This document shows, piece by piece, positions 1 to 7,513 of a stretch of DNA of 35,030 nucleotides. Both the position numbers and the translations under genes were made by a program. Position 1 is the first letter of the stretch. Each line of letters begins with the position of its first letter. The DNA is taken from the NCBI GenBank assembly GCA_016185545.1, contig JACPNJ010000003.1:66567-101596 (forward strand). Reading direction: 5' to 3'. The notes under the pieces are model-generated. The model saw only the letters and a program-made list of their open reading frames with translations. It ran no database searches and was not told the origin of the DNA. This DNA is from Candidatus Yanofskyibacteriota bacterium. Its GTDB lineage: Bacteria > Patescibacteriota > Minisyncoccia > 2-02-FULL-40-12 > IGHO2-01-FULL-4-A.

Positions 1-1080
1 AGCATTTAGATAAAATGCGGCTCCCTTGGCAGAACTTAAATAAACCAGAAATTCCCAGGCTGCATTTGAATATTTGGATTGTTTGGAAACAGTCGGCGAC
101 CAGTAATTGGCATAGTTAACCGCAACAGGCGTACTAGAAATCTGCGGCGCTGGCGCAACAGCAAAATTAAAACGGGCGGATTTGTCGCGAATGGTTTTTA
201 TATGATGGGAATAATTTAACATCATCGCGGCATTACCCTCAATAAATGCGTCCATTGAATAATGCTGATTGTCATTCCAGGTATGAAAAGGGTTGGAAGA
301 CTTGGCAAAATCAGTGTAGTACTGCAATGCCGTTTCGCCAATTTTCTCACCACCAACCGAATCAGAAAAGGTAGCGGAGGTATTACTCGTATTAGTCATC
401 TTTACACCGCTTTGGAGCATTAAAAGCGTAAGAATATCAGTTGACCTGTTTATATTTTTGGCTGTACCAATTGCCGCGCCGGCCCTGACAATATTGCCTC
501 TCTCATCAAAAATCGTAAGTTTTTTTACGGCATCGTTAAATTCATCCCAACTGCTTGGTGGCAAAACAATGCCGGCGCTATTAAACAAGTCTTTATTATA
601 ATAAAGGGCCAGTGTATCAACATAAATCGGCAAAGCGTAAATTTGACTGCCGGCAGTAAGATCCTCCACGGTCACGTCAACGAATTGTTCCTGAAATTCC
701 TTGAAAGTAAAAATCGGTTTTTTCTCTTTTGTAAGCAACTGCTGCGGCAAAGGTTGGATTTTATCATAGTGCTTTGGCAGCCAAGTATTGTGCATTAACC
801 AGATATCAGGACCCGTACCGGCCGCGAAAGAATCAATCAACTGTTTTTCATAGTCCTCAAAGTTAAACTGGCGATACATTACGTCTATATTAGGGTTATT
901 TTTTTCAAAATCGCGAATAGCGCTGCTATAAAATGAGCTTCCGTCAAAAACACTCCAAAACTGCAGAGTTATTTTTTCTGATTGACCGCCACCAAAACTT
1001 CCAAGAACTAAAAACATAAGCAGTACAATTACTGCTAAGCCGGCAATGCCACCAATAATTAGTAATTTTGTTTGAGACAA
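1..1080 (-). CDS. Extracellular solute-binding protein of an ABC transporter (family 1-like), 3' end outside window
   Basis: The first 360 codons are visible; the C-terminus lies beyond position 1. The protein opens with a hydrophobic segment (LLIIGGIAGLAVIVLLMFLV, residues about 6-25) and continues with features of carbohydrate-type solute-binding proteins: ITLQFWSVFD, a GPDIWLMHNTW segment, YALPIYVDTLALYYNKDLF and a conserved-looking AAMMLNYSHH. There is no lipobox cysteine, so it is probably held at the membrane by an uncleaved N-terminal helix. TTG at 1078-1080 is the only sensible start. It would bind a sugar or oligomer outside the cell for an ABC importer whose permease is not in this window. 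Family call is firm; substrate is unknown. Confidence 0.85.
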   Translation of the reverse strand, partial: MSQTKLLIIGGIAGLAVIVLLMFLVLGSFGGGQSEKITLQFWSVFDGSSFYSSAIRDFEKNNPNIDVMYRQFNFEDYEKQLIDSFAAGTGPDIWLMHNTWLPKHYDKIQPLPQQLLTKEKKPIFTFKEFQEQFVDVTVEDLTAGSQIYALPIYVDTLALYYNKDLFNSAGIVLPPSSWDEFNDAVKKLTIFDERGNIVRAGAAIGTAKNINRSTDILTLLMLQSGVKMTNTSNTSATFSDSVGGEKIGETALQYYTDFAKSSNPFHTWNDNQHYSMDAFIEGNAAMMLNYSHHIKTIRDKSARFNFAVAPAPQISSTPVAVNYANYWSPTVSKQSKYSNAAWEFLVYLSSAKGAAFYLNA

Positions 1081-1084
1081 AATT

Positions 1085-1115
1085 AGGTTATAGGTTATAG
1101 GTTATAGGTTATAGG
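1085..1115. repeat. Tandem 7-bp repeat (AGGTTAT, four units)
   Basis: Four head-to-tail copies of AGGTTAT plus a partial fifth lie just upstream of the solute-binding protein start. They are followed at 1130-1160 by two copies of CCTGAAACCT. A different heptamer (CCAGTTA), also in four units, lies inside rpsA at 8258-8285. Confidence 0.9.
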
Positions 1116-1156
1116 GGAATTTTTTTACCTGGCCCCTGAAACCTGCCCCCTGAAAC

Positions 1157-1735
1157 CTATATCTTCCTAAATATCATTCCATAATGAAATACTCCGGCAT
1201 CTATCTCACTAAGAAATTGCAAACCGTCGCTAATCAAAACTAATTGTTTCATATCATTTTCATCTGTCCTCAAATCATCCGGCGGACCAAATCCACCTGT
1301 ACCCTTGCGCCAGTCAATTACAATAAGAGAACCGCCGGGCTTCAAAACCCTTCGCGCCTCCATCAATATAGAATGCCTGTCAGTATTTTGAAAAAGAATA
1401 TTCGCCAATAAAACCACGTCTTGAGAACTTTCAGCTAAACCGGAACCGCCAAGCACCTCGAGATTAGCTCTAATGGTTTGGATATTGCTCAATCCTTCCA
1501 TTTTGGCTTTGGTTCGTAGCGTTTCAAGTGATGATTCCATGATATCCACAGCAGTAACAACACCACTTTCCCTGACTCTTTTTGCCATTAGTATTGTAAA
1601 ATAACCGGCACCCGAACCGAAATCAGTCACTCTCATACCCTCCATTAAACCAAAACCAGCCACAATACGTTCAGGATCCATAAATCCCCCGGTTCCATGG
1701 GGCTTAGACACTATACCAGTTGTATTTAACTGCAT
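1157..1735 (-). CDS. Class I SAM-dependent methyltransferase
   Basis: A 192-residue protein from the ATG at 1735. Motif I is DFGSGAG (residues 38-44), with the acidic end of strand 2 at AVDIMESS, then a motif-IV-like DVVLLANILFQ and EARRVLKPGGSLIVIDW, the usual layout of small Rossmann methyltransferases of the UbiE/Methyltransf_11 type. Substrate cannot be read from the sequence. The reading frame continues to a GTG at 1786, but ATG 1735 is preferred because a TTGATT/TAGAAT promoter ends 7 nt before it. Its stop lies close to the next gene (solute-binding protein), separated by the heptamer repeat. Confidence 0.85.
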   Translation of the reverse strand: MQLNTTGIVSKPHGTGGFMDPERIVAGFGLMEGMRVTDFGSGAGYFTILMAKRVRESGVVTAVDIMESSLETLRTKAKMEGLSNIQTIRANLEVLGGSGLAESSQDVVLLANILFQNTDRHSILMEARRVLKPGGSLIVIDWRKGTGGFGPPDDLRTDENDMKQLVLISDGLQFLSEIDAGVFHYGMIFRKI

Positions 1736-1742
1736 ACTTATT

Positions 1743-1770
1743 ATTCTAACATTTACTCTAACCCAATCAA
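1743..1770 (-). promoter_or_regulatory. Sigma70-type promoter for the methyltransferase, leaderless
   Basis: On the minus strand TTGATT (1765-1770), a 16-bp spacer and TAGAAT (1743-1748) are followed after 7 nt by ATG. Transcription would start at or next to the start codon. Confidence 0.5.
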
Positions 1771-1835
1771 AAAACCAATTGTGCACAACCGAAGACTGGC
1801 AATCAACAATTAGCCTTTAGGAATTAGAAACAGAG

Positions 1836-4800
1836 TCAAACCACCGCCACCGAGGCGACCGCATCACCTTGTTCCAGTTTCATAATCCTTACACCTTGCG
1901 TTGCGCGGCCAAGCGCGGATATGCTGGCCAACTCTGTGCGTATTACTACGCCCTTGCGGGAAACGGCAATAATTTCTTTGTCTTCTTCGCCCGTCACATG
2001 AGCGGAAACTATACTGCCTGTTTTGGAAGTAATCTTGGCAGTAAATATTCCTTTGCCGCCGCGCCGCTGAATTTTGTAAGCGGAAAGATCGGTTCTCTTG
2101 CCATAGCCATTGGCCATAACCACAAGCAACTGTAATCCTTTTATGGATTTAGACGGAATCACCTCGGCTCCGACGACTTTTGCTCCAGCATCCACCCCGT
2201 TAGAAGTAGCCGCGCCACGGTCCTCCGGACTCGCGCCTTTGGCGCGAGCGCGACTTCTAACGGGGTCCAAGCGCATGCCTATAACCCCGCCTGCGCCACG
2301 ACCCATCGGACGGACATCCTTTTCTTTAAATCTAACTGCCGCGCCATCTGAAGTAACAAGCATCATTTCGTCCGAACCCGAACTAATTTTAACCCACTTG
2401 AGCTCGTCTTCTTTCTTCAATTTTATCGCAACCATACCGTTTTTTCTAACACTGGAAAATTCCTCTACGGCTACTTTTTTAATAATCCCATTGGCTGTTA
2501 CCATTACGAGATAACCTGTTTTTTCTACTTTTTTGGAAATTGGCACAATAGCAGTAATCCTGTCTTGCGGTGATACCTGCAAGAAATTAACTATCGCTTT
2601 GCCTTTGGCCTGACGTGATGATTCCGGCACTTCATAACCCTTAGTCTGGTAAATCTTGCCGGAATTAGTGAAAAACATCAGGTTATCGTGGGTATTCGCT
2701 ACAAAAAACTGGCTCACCGCATCTTCTTCTTTAGTCGCCATGCCAACCAATCCTTTGCCGCCTCTTTTTTGGGCACGCAAAACGTCCGGCGGCATACGCT
2801 TGATATAGCCGCCATAAGTCATCATGAACAACGACTCCTCTTCCGGAATAAGCTCCTCCTCCCCTATTTCTTTTAAAGCTGTCCTGATGATATTTGTCTG
2901 GCGCGAGTCGGCATATTTGTCTTTGATTTCCTGGAATTCACTTTTAATGACGCCGAGCATTTTTTTGGGATGTGCCAAAAGGTCTTCCAGGTAAGCGATT
3001 ATCTCCTTTTTTTCCTTCAGTTCGTCTTCAATTTTTTTACGTTCCAAACCGGCCAGCTGTTGCAGGCGCATTTCTAAAATTGCCATCGCTTGTCGGTCGG
3101 TAAATTTATATTTTTTTATTAAATTATTAAAAGCATCTTCCTTGGAGGCTGATTTTTTAATCAGCTGGATTATTTCATCAATACGATCTAGGGCTTTTTT
3201 GAGTCCTTCCAGAATATGCGCCCGCTCCTGCGCTTTACGAAGCTCGTACTGACTGCGCCGGCGCACCACAATCCGCCGATGCTCCAAAAATTTTTCCAAA
3301 AGCCCCTTAAGATCCAAAATTTGCGGCTGGATGCCGTCAACCAGCGCCAACGTGTTAACGTGGAATGATTTTTGAAGTTCGGTGTATTTGAAAAGCTGAT
3401 TTAAAACTTTGCGCGGAAAAGCATCCTGCTTAAGGTCAATGGCAATCCGCAGGCCATCCTTGTCGGATTCATCGCGAACATCTTTTATACCGTCAACTTT
3501 TTTCTCTTTCACCAGCTCGGCAATTTTCATAATCAGTTCCGCTTTATTTACCTGATAAGGAATCTCCCTGACAATGATTTGAAATCCACGGCGTTCCGAT
3601 TCAACTATCTCGGTCTTGGCGCGCATCACTATCGGTCCTCTGCCGGTCGCGTAAGCCGCTTGAATGTCTTTCTCATTATAAATCGTCCCGCCGGTTGGAA
3701 AATCTGGGCCTTTTATGAATTGCATCAATTCGTTGACGTCAGAATCTGGACTATCAATAAGATGCATTAAACCATCCAGAACTTCGCCCAGGTTATGCGG
3801 AGGAATGTTTGTGGCCATGCCCACAGCTATGCCCATCGAACCATTAATCAATAAATTCGGGATTCGAGTGGGCAAAACTGTCGGCTCTTGCGTAGAACCG
3901 TCAAAGTTATCACGGAAATCAACTGTTTCTTTTTCTATGTCGGCTAATAATTGTTCCGAGATCGGGGCCAGTTTGGCTTCAGTATACCGATAAGCCGCGG
4001 CGGAATCGCCGTCAACCGAATTATGAACAAAAACACCAGCCGCTAATGCAAAATTATGACTCCCATCGATTGTTAGATCATAAACATCTTCTCGATAATC
4101 TAATTTTTCAATTCTTATAATCTTATGATTTTTATTTATTTCATGGCGAATTAAGTCTGGGTTGTTATTAAAATAATTAGTTAAACCGGTTTCCCACAGC
4201 GGTGCTGCACCATAGGGGTATATTTTGACTCTTGCCTCTTCATAGGTTTCTAAGTTGAGAATCGGGTTTATTTTTAGCGCCTCCTTGCATACATTCAAGA
4301 ATTTTAATTTGCCCGTTTTGTTGGTTATATGATTTTTATTGCCTTTTACAATCTTTTCATGCATAAATTTCCTATATTCCGGATTTTGCCAAAGTTTTTT
4401 TAATGTTTTTGTTGCTCTAATACTAAACTCCGCCCTTCTTTCCGGATGTTTTTCTATAAATTCACTATTTACTCTACTCAAAAACTGGCGCATGTGTACT
4501 CGATAAACTGGATTTTGCCAATTTTTTAGATTTTTTTCAGAAACTCGCTTAGCAATTTTCTGACGGTTCTCAGGCTTAGACCAATAGTTAGCCCTGCCTT
4601 CAGCAAGCTTTCGGTGATATTCTGGATTTTTGTGATTTTGAGATGCCTGTTGGTAATGTATCCGCCAATGCTCACCCCAGTTTAATCTAGTAATATTGTC
4701 CGGATTGTTATTCAGCTTATTAAAATCCACATGATGTCTGACTCGACCAGTATTTTTAAAGTATTTTCTATTTGTTAAGTTATAATTATCGGCTAAATGA

Positions 4801-5522
4801 TGGGCTGGAACCCACTCATCTTTTTTATTCTGATAAATTAAAACGTATCCTTCTCTGTTTAGACGGTCTGTTTTTTCTGAGAATTTTTGATAAAGTGGCA
4901 TAAGCGAATCGGCATGTTTTAAGTGTTGCACTTCTTTGTATTCTCCATTTTTTAACATAAATAGGTGGTTCGGTGTGCATTTTATTTCCTCTCCGTTATC
5001 CAAAGTTAATTTTATTATCTCGGCATTTTTAATGGTTACCCTGGGGTTTTTTATTTCAACAATTGAAATTAAACCCAAGGCATTCACGGTATAAGTATAA
5101 TTTTTTTTGCCGGATTCATACTCTTTCACAAGTTCTTCAAAATTTAAATCTCTGCCATCGGTCAATTTTACTTTAGTATCTTTGGTAAAGCATCCAAAAT
5201 TTCCCTGCCCGTCAACAAGCGGATAGCGCAAAGAAAAATCCTGCGCCATGCGCACCATTGAATCATATGCCGCGGTATCGCCATGAGGATGAAATTGGCC
5301 CAAAACATACCCGACTACTTTAGCCGATTTCTGATATTTGGCGTTGGGCCGTAGACCCATCTCGTGCATGGCATATAAAATCCGCCGATGCACCGGTTTG
5401 AGGCCATCGCGGACGTCAGGCAGGGCGCGCGCAACAATCACGCTCATCGCGTAATCAAGATAAGATTCCTGCATCTCCTGCACTATCTCGCGGGGTTTAA
5501 TTGTGCCAGTTAAAATCGCCAT
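1836..5522 (-). CDS. gyrA: DNA gyrase subunit A precursor with intein
   Basis: The 1228-residue precursor contains an 837-residue GyrA after removal of a 391-residue intein (residues 111-501). N-terminal part: MAILTGTIKPREIVQEMQESYLDYA-type start, winged-helix KPVHRRILYAM and GQFHPHGD. The catalytic tyrosine in YRYTEAKL is residue 513, equal to 122 after splicing, the same number as in E. coli GyrA. The C-terminal beta-pinwheel carries a QKRGGKG GyrA box and a second QRRGGKG. GyrA with GyrB introduces negative supercoils using ATP; gyrB is not in the window. Odd features: the intein, and a 25-residue in-frame insertion in the pinwheel caused by a palindromic element (2195-2265) inside GMRL-D|AGAKVVG. 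Start ATG 5522 fits family N-termini. Confidence 0.97.
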   Translation of the reverse strand: MAILTGTIKPREIVQEMQESYLDYAMSVIVARALPDVRDGLKPVHRRILYAMHEMGLRPNAKYQKSAKVVGYVLGQFHPHGDTAAYDSMVRMAQDFSLRYPLVDGQGNFGCFTKDTKVKLTDGRDLNFEELVKEYESGKKNYTYTVNALGLISIVEIKNPRVTIKNAEIIKLTLDNGEEIKCTPNHLFMLKNGEYKEVQHLKHADSLMPLYQKFSEKTDRLNREGYVLIYQNKKDEWVPAHHLADNYNLTNRKYFKNTGRVRHHVDFNKLNNNPDNITRLNWGEHWRIHYQQASQNHKNPEYHRKLAEGRANYWSKPENRQKIAKRVSEKNLKNWQNPVYRVHMRQFLSRVNSEFIEKHPERRAEFSIRATKTLKKLWQNPEYRKFMHEKIVKGNKNHITNKTGKLKFLNVCKEALKINPILNLETYEEARVKIYPYGAAPLWETGLTNYFNNNPDLIRHEINKNHKIIRIEKLDYREDVYDLTIDGSHNFALAAGVFVHNSVDGDSAAAYRYTEAKLAPISEQLLADIEKETVDFRDNFDGSTQEPTVLPTRIPNLLINGSMGIAVGMATNIPPHNLGEVLDGLMHLIDSPDSDVNELMQFIKGPDFPTGGTIYNEKDIQAAYATGRGPIVMRAKTEIVESERRGFQIIVREIPYQVNKAELIMKIAELVKEKKVDGIKDVRDESDKDGLRIAIDLKQDAFPRKVLNQLFKYTELQKSFHVNTLALVDGIQPQILDLKGLLEKFLEHRRIVVRRRSQYELRKAQERAHILEGLKKALDRIDEIIQLIKKSASKEDAFNNLIKKYKFTDRQAMAILEMRLQQLAGLERKKIEDELKEKKEIIAYLEDLLAHPKKMLGVIKSEFQEIKDKYADSRQTNIIRTALKEIGEEELIPEEESLFMMTYGGYIKRMPPDVLRAQKRGGKGLVGMATKEEDAVSQFFVANTHDNLMFFTNSGKIYQTKGYEVPESSRQAKGKAIVNFLQVSPQDRITAIVPISKKVEKTGYLVMVTANGIIKKVAVEEFSSVRKNGMVAIKLKKEDELKWVKISSGSDEMMLVTSDGAAVRFKEKDVRPMGRGAGGVIGMRLDPVRSRARAKGASPEDRGAATSNGVDAGAKVVGAEVIPSKSIKGLQLLVVMANGYGKRTDLSAYKIQRRGGKGIFTAKITSKTGSIVSAHVTGEEDKEIIAVSRKGVVIRTELASISALGRATQGVRIMKLEQGDAVASVAVV
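2191..2269 (-). mobile_element. 71-bp palindromic element inside gyrA with 4-bp target duplication
   Basis: The element spans 2195-2265, with perfect 13-bp inverted ends (CCCCGTTAGAAGT / ACTTCTAACGGGG). It is flanked by TCCA at 2191-2194 and 2266-2269 (TGGA on the coding strand). Removing element plus one flank restores CGC TTG GAT GCT GGA (RLDAG), the expected uninterrupted GyrA sequence. 71+4=75 bp keeps the frame and adds 25 residues. It is nearly identical to the copy at 22280-22350 in rluD. Confidence 0.92.
4020..5192 (-). other. Intein in GyrA with HNH homing endonuclease domain
   Basis: The intein begins with Cys (CFTKDTKV, block A) after extein GNFG and ends with FVHN followed by extein Ser. 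Block B has CTPNH (intein residues 72-76); block F/G is DVYDLTIDGSHNFALAAGVFVHN-like. Between them lies an HNH nuclease signature (RHHVDFNKLNNNPDN to GEHW, intein residues about 142-167). It is followed by repeated helical NPEYRKFM-type modules like those seen in HNH homing endonucleases. All residues needed for splicing (Cys1, block B TxxH, penultimate His, terminal Asn, +1 Ser) are present, so it is probably active. The DNA is visibly more AT-rich than the exteins, which fits acquisition. Confidence 0.93.
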
Positions 5523-5600
5523 GCGATTTTACAAGTTGAAAGTTTATAAAGTTAAAAGTTCATAAAGCAAAAACTTTACGAACTTGAAAAACTTGATAAC

Positions 5601-5954
5601 TTATTCCGATATCGGTAGTTTCTGCGGCGGTAATTCTATTTTTTCGGTTCCGGGCGCACTGTTTTGTATTTCCAGGTTTGATTCCGGTCCGGTTAATAGT
5701 TCTGATATGTTTGCCCGCAGATTGCCCCACACATTAAAAATAGTAGCAAACGGCGAGGGGTGCTTGGGTTTATTTTTTTCCGCCAGTATGCGCGCCTGCT
5801 CTTCTTCCGGGTGCATTAAGGCAATAAATTGTTTGGTGGTCTGGCGGAACCAGACAAAACCGATTACTGAAAAAGTAATAACCACGCAAAGCCACAAAAA
5901 AATGTGACGAATATGCTCGGGCTGTTGGCGGATTTCATCTAGAATTCTTTTCAT
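5601..5954 (-). CDS. Small single-span membrane protein, unknown
   Basis: 117 residues, not recognised. Residues about 18-37 (IFLWLCVVITFSVIGFVWF) form one transmembrane helix. The tail is hydrophilic and proline-rich at the end. Its ATG overlaps the stop of the upstream metallo-hydrolase gene (5951-5954), so the two are translationally coupled in one operon. Function unknown; a membrane-associated partner of the hydrolase is only a guess. Confidence 0.7.
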   Translation of the reverse strand: MKRILDEIRQQPEHIRHIFLWLCVVITFSVIGFVWFRQTTKQFIALMHPEEEQARILAEKNKPKHPSPFATIFNVWGNLRANISELLTGPESNLEIQNSAPGTEKIELPPQKLPISE

Positions 5955-6586
5955 AATTTGAACATTACCAATTTCATTTCTTCTGTCGGCAGATTCTTGG
6001 CCGCTATTCTGTAACTTTCCACTTCTTCCGGTTTGATGCCGATTTCTTTAAAAAATTTCTGAGGACCATCTACGTCAATATTGAGTCCGGTTATTTTGTA
6101 ATGCATCGGAACGATGATTTTGGGCTCAATCTGTTTTATGACTTCTACTGCCTCTTTACCATCAATTGTATACTTTCCTCCAACAGGAATAAAGAGTATA
6201 TCAACGTCGCCGATCTGCTCAATTTGCTCATCGTTTAGCTTGGCTTGGCCGAGGTCTCCGAGATGGCATAATCGCATATCCTCAGCACGTATCATATAAA
6301 TAGTATTCAGACCGCGCTGGGTGCCCTGAACGTTGTCATGATAGGATGAAATACCTTCAACGTATACGCCTGATTTTTCGTACTCGCCGGGGCCGTGAAT
6401 AACGAATGACTCTGGCGGCACTTCCTTGACGTTGTTGTGGTCATAATGCTCGTGGGTAACTAAAAATATCTGGTCGTTCAAACGGGGCGGCCGTAGGCCG
6501 ATTTCTTTGGAAAAGGGGTCTATGAGCACGCTTACACCCTTGGATTCCAGACGAAAACACGCTTGTCCGTACCAACTTATAGTCAT
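5951..6586 (-). CDS. Metallo-beta-lactamase-fold hydrolase, UlaG/UPF0173-like
   Basis: 211 residues from ATG 6586. It carries the HxHxDH zinc motif (HEHYDH, residues 45-50), a GDLGQ segment with the bridging Asp, and a late PMHY histidine. The short length and MTISWYGQACF start are typical of the COG2220 family of predicted Zn-dependent hydrolases; the true substrate is generally unknown for these. A TTG six bases upstream keeps the frame open. ATG 6586 is preferred because an extended -10 box (TGC TATAAT) ends 6 nt before it. It overlaps the following small membrane protein gene by four bases. Confidence 0.85.
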   Translation of the reverse strand: MTISWYGQACFRLESKGVSVLIDPFSKEIGLRPPRLNDQIFLVTHEHYDHNNVKEVPPESFVIHGPGEYEKSGVYVEGISSYHDNVQGTQRGLNTIYMIRAEDMRLCHLGDLGQAKLNDEQIEQIGDVDILFIPVGGKYTIDGKEAVEVIKQIEPKIIVPMHYKITGLNIDVDGPQKFFKEIGIKPEEVESYRIAAKNLPTEEMKLVMFKL

Positions 6587-6592
6587 ACTCAA

Positions 6593-6601
6593 ATTATAGC
6601 A
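6593..6601 (-). promoter_or_regulatory. Extended -10 promoter for the UlaG-like gene
   Basis: On the minus strand TGC TATAAT (TATAAT at 6593-6598) is followed by 6 nt and ATG 6586, giving a leaderless transcript. No clear -35 was seen. The site abuts the structured element starting at 6601. Confidence 0.5.
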
Positions 6602-6785
6602 AAAAATCGGGTGCTACGCCATAGCACCTTCTGAGGACTTCAAAAATCCCAGCGAGATTTTTTCATCCGTTGTGATTGCCGCCATTTGTCAAGACGCTTA
6701 CTTCGGGTCGGTCATTGACAAAACCATGCTGGCGGCAATCCCAGCGGCCCCAGAAGGCACTATGGCTTCCGCACCTTATTTTTTA
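6601..6785 (+). ncRNA. Candidate structured RNA / palindromic element, copy 1
   Basis: The terminal stem AAAAAAT..GGTGC (from 6601) pairs with GCACC..ATTTTTT (to 6784), with further pairing CCATAG/CTATGG and CCTTCTG/CAGAAGG. Inside are a hairpin AAAAATC-CCAGCGA-GATTTTT and a second arm TTGCCGCCA (6676-6684) / TGGCGGCAA (6730-6738) enclosing TTGTCAA (6686-6692) / TTGACAA (6715-6721). The same layout and loop sequences recur at 18823-19028 with different stem sequences. The T-run at the 3' side would allow termination on the plus strand. Strand and transcription are not proven; no known RNA family was recognised. Confidence 0.6.
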
Positions 6786-6865
6786 CGCGCTTCTCATAGA
6801 CTCTAAGTTGGCAGTTGGCACTTTGCCGTTAATTAAAAAAGCCAGTGAATACTGGCAGTTAAACC

Positions 6866-7405
6866 TTACCTAATTTGGAAAAATTTGTTTGATTGATAAA
6901 AACCTTCAATTGTCCCTTTGTACCACCATTCTTCAAGTTCAGGTTGTTCTATCAAATCTGGGCGATGGAATGGCACCCTGCCTGGCGATAAAATGACACT
7001 CAGCGGATGCGTTCCTTTTTCCTGGCGTATCCGGATAAGTTCTTGGCCACGAAACCACAGCCCCATTCTTATCACGGAACGTCTGATGGCAATGTCTTGA
7101 ATGTGGGTGCGTATTGTTTCTTGCTTTGTATAGTCAAATCCGGAATTCACATTGGACGGTTCGTCGTCATAAACGTCTGACGCCTCGGCAATCAACTGAT
7201 TAAGAATTTCTGGATTTCTCTTCAAAAACTCAAAGTAAGCATCCTCATATAAAGCACAAACGCCAAAGAAATCAACAAAGGTTTCACCAACCTTCCATGC
7301 TAAACGCCAATTACCCCCACCATATCTCTCGCTCCATTCCTTATTTTTTTTGTCTCTGTGTTTACCCAAGTACCCCGGTCGTTCAACAGTTATCCATTCA
7401 TTCAT
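6866..7405 (-). CDS. Conserved-looking hypothetical protein
   Basis: 179 residues starting MNEWITVERPGYLGK, soluble, rich in Trp, Tyr and charged residues, with no signal peptide or membrane helix. No family was recognised. The start at ATG 7405 is supported by an AGGAG Shine-Dalgarno sequence 7-8 nt upstream. It is transcribed divergently from rpsA, and the rpsA reading frame open back to 7358 overlaps it only because the rpsA start there is spurious. Confidence 0.7.
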   Translation of the reverse strand: MNEWITVERPGYLGKHRDKKNKEWSERYGGGNWRLAWKVGETFVDFFGVCALYEDAYFEFLKRNPEILNQLIAEASDVYDDEPSNVNSGFDYTKQETIRTHIQDIAIRRSVIRMGLWFRGQELIRIRQEKGTHPLSVILSPGRVPFHRPDLIEQPELEEWWYKGTIEGFYQSNKFFQIR

Positions 7406-7462
7406 AATTATAGCTCCTGTTTGTTTAAGTTCTCCGGAAAAATTAACAAAATCAAATTATTT

Positions 7463-7505
7463 TTGCAAGCAACTACTTGCAAGAAATCTACTTGGATGTT
7501 ACTAT
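7463..7505 (+). promoter_or_regulatory. rpsA promoter with inverted repeat
   Basis: TTGCAA (7477-7482), a 17-bp spacer and TACTAT (7500-7505) lie 8 nt before ATG 7514, predicting a leaderless or nearly leaderless mRNA. An inverted repeat TTGCAAG-n6-CTTGCAA (7463-7482) overlaps the -35 box and could be an operator; this is inference. Confidence 0.5.
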
Positions 7506-7513
7506 TTTGCGAT

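Noticed and set aside
4020-5192. Group I or group II intron in gyrA
   Set aside because: The insertion is one continuous open frame with intein splicing motifs at both ends.
7358-7513. N-terminal extension of rpsA
   Set aside because: It overlaps the divergent gene, lacks S1 similarity, and the promoter lies inside it, just before ATG 7514.
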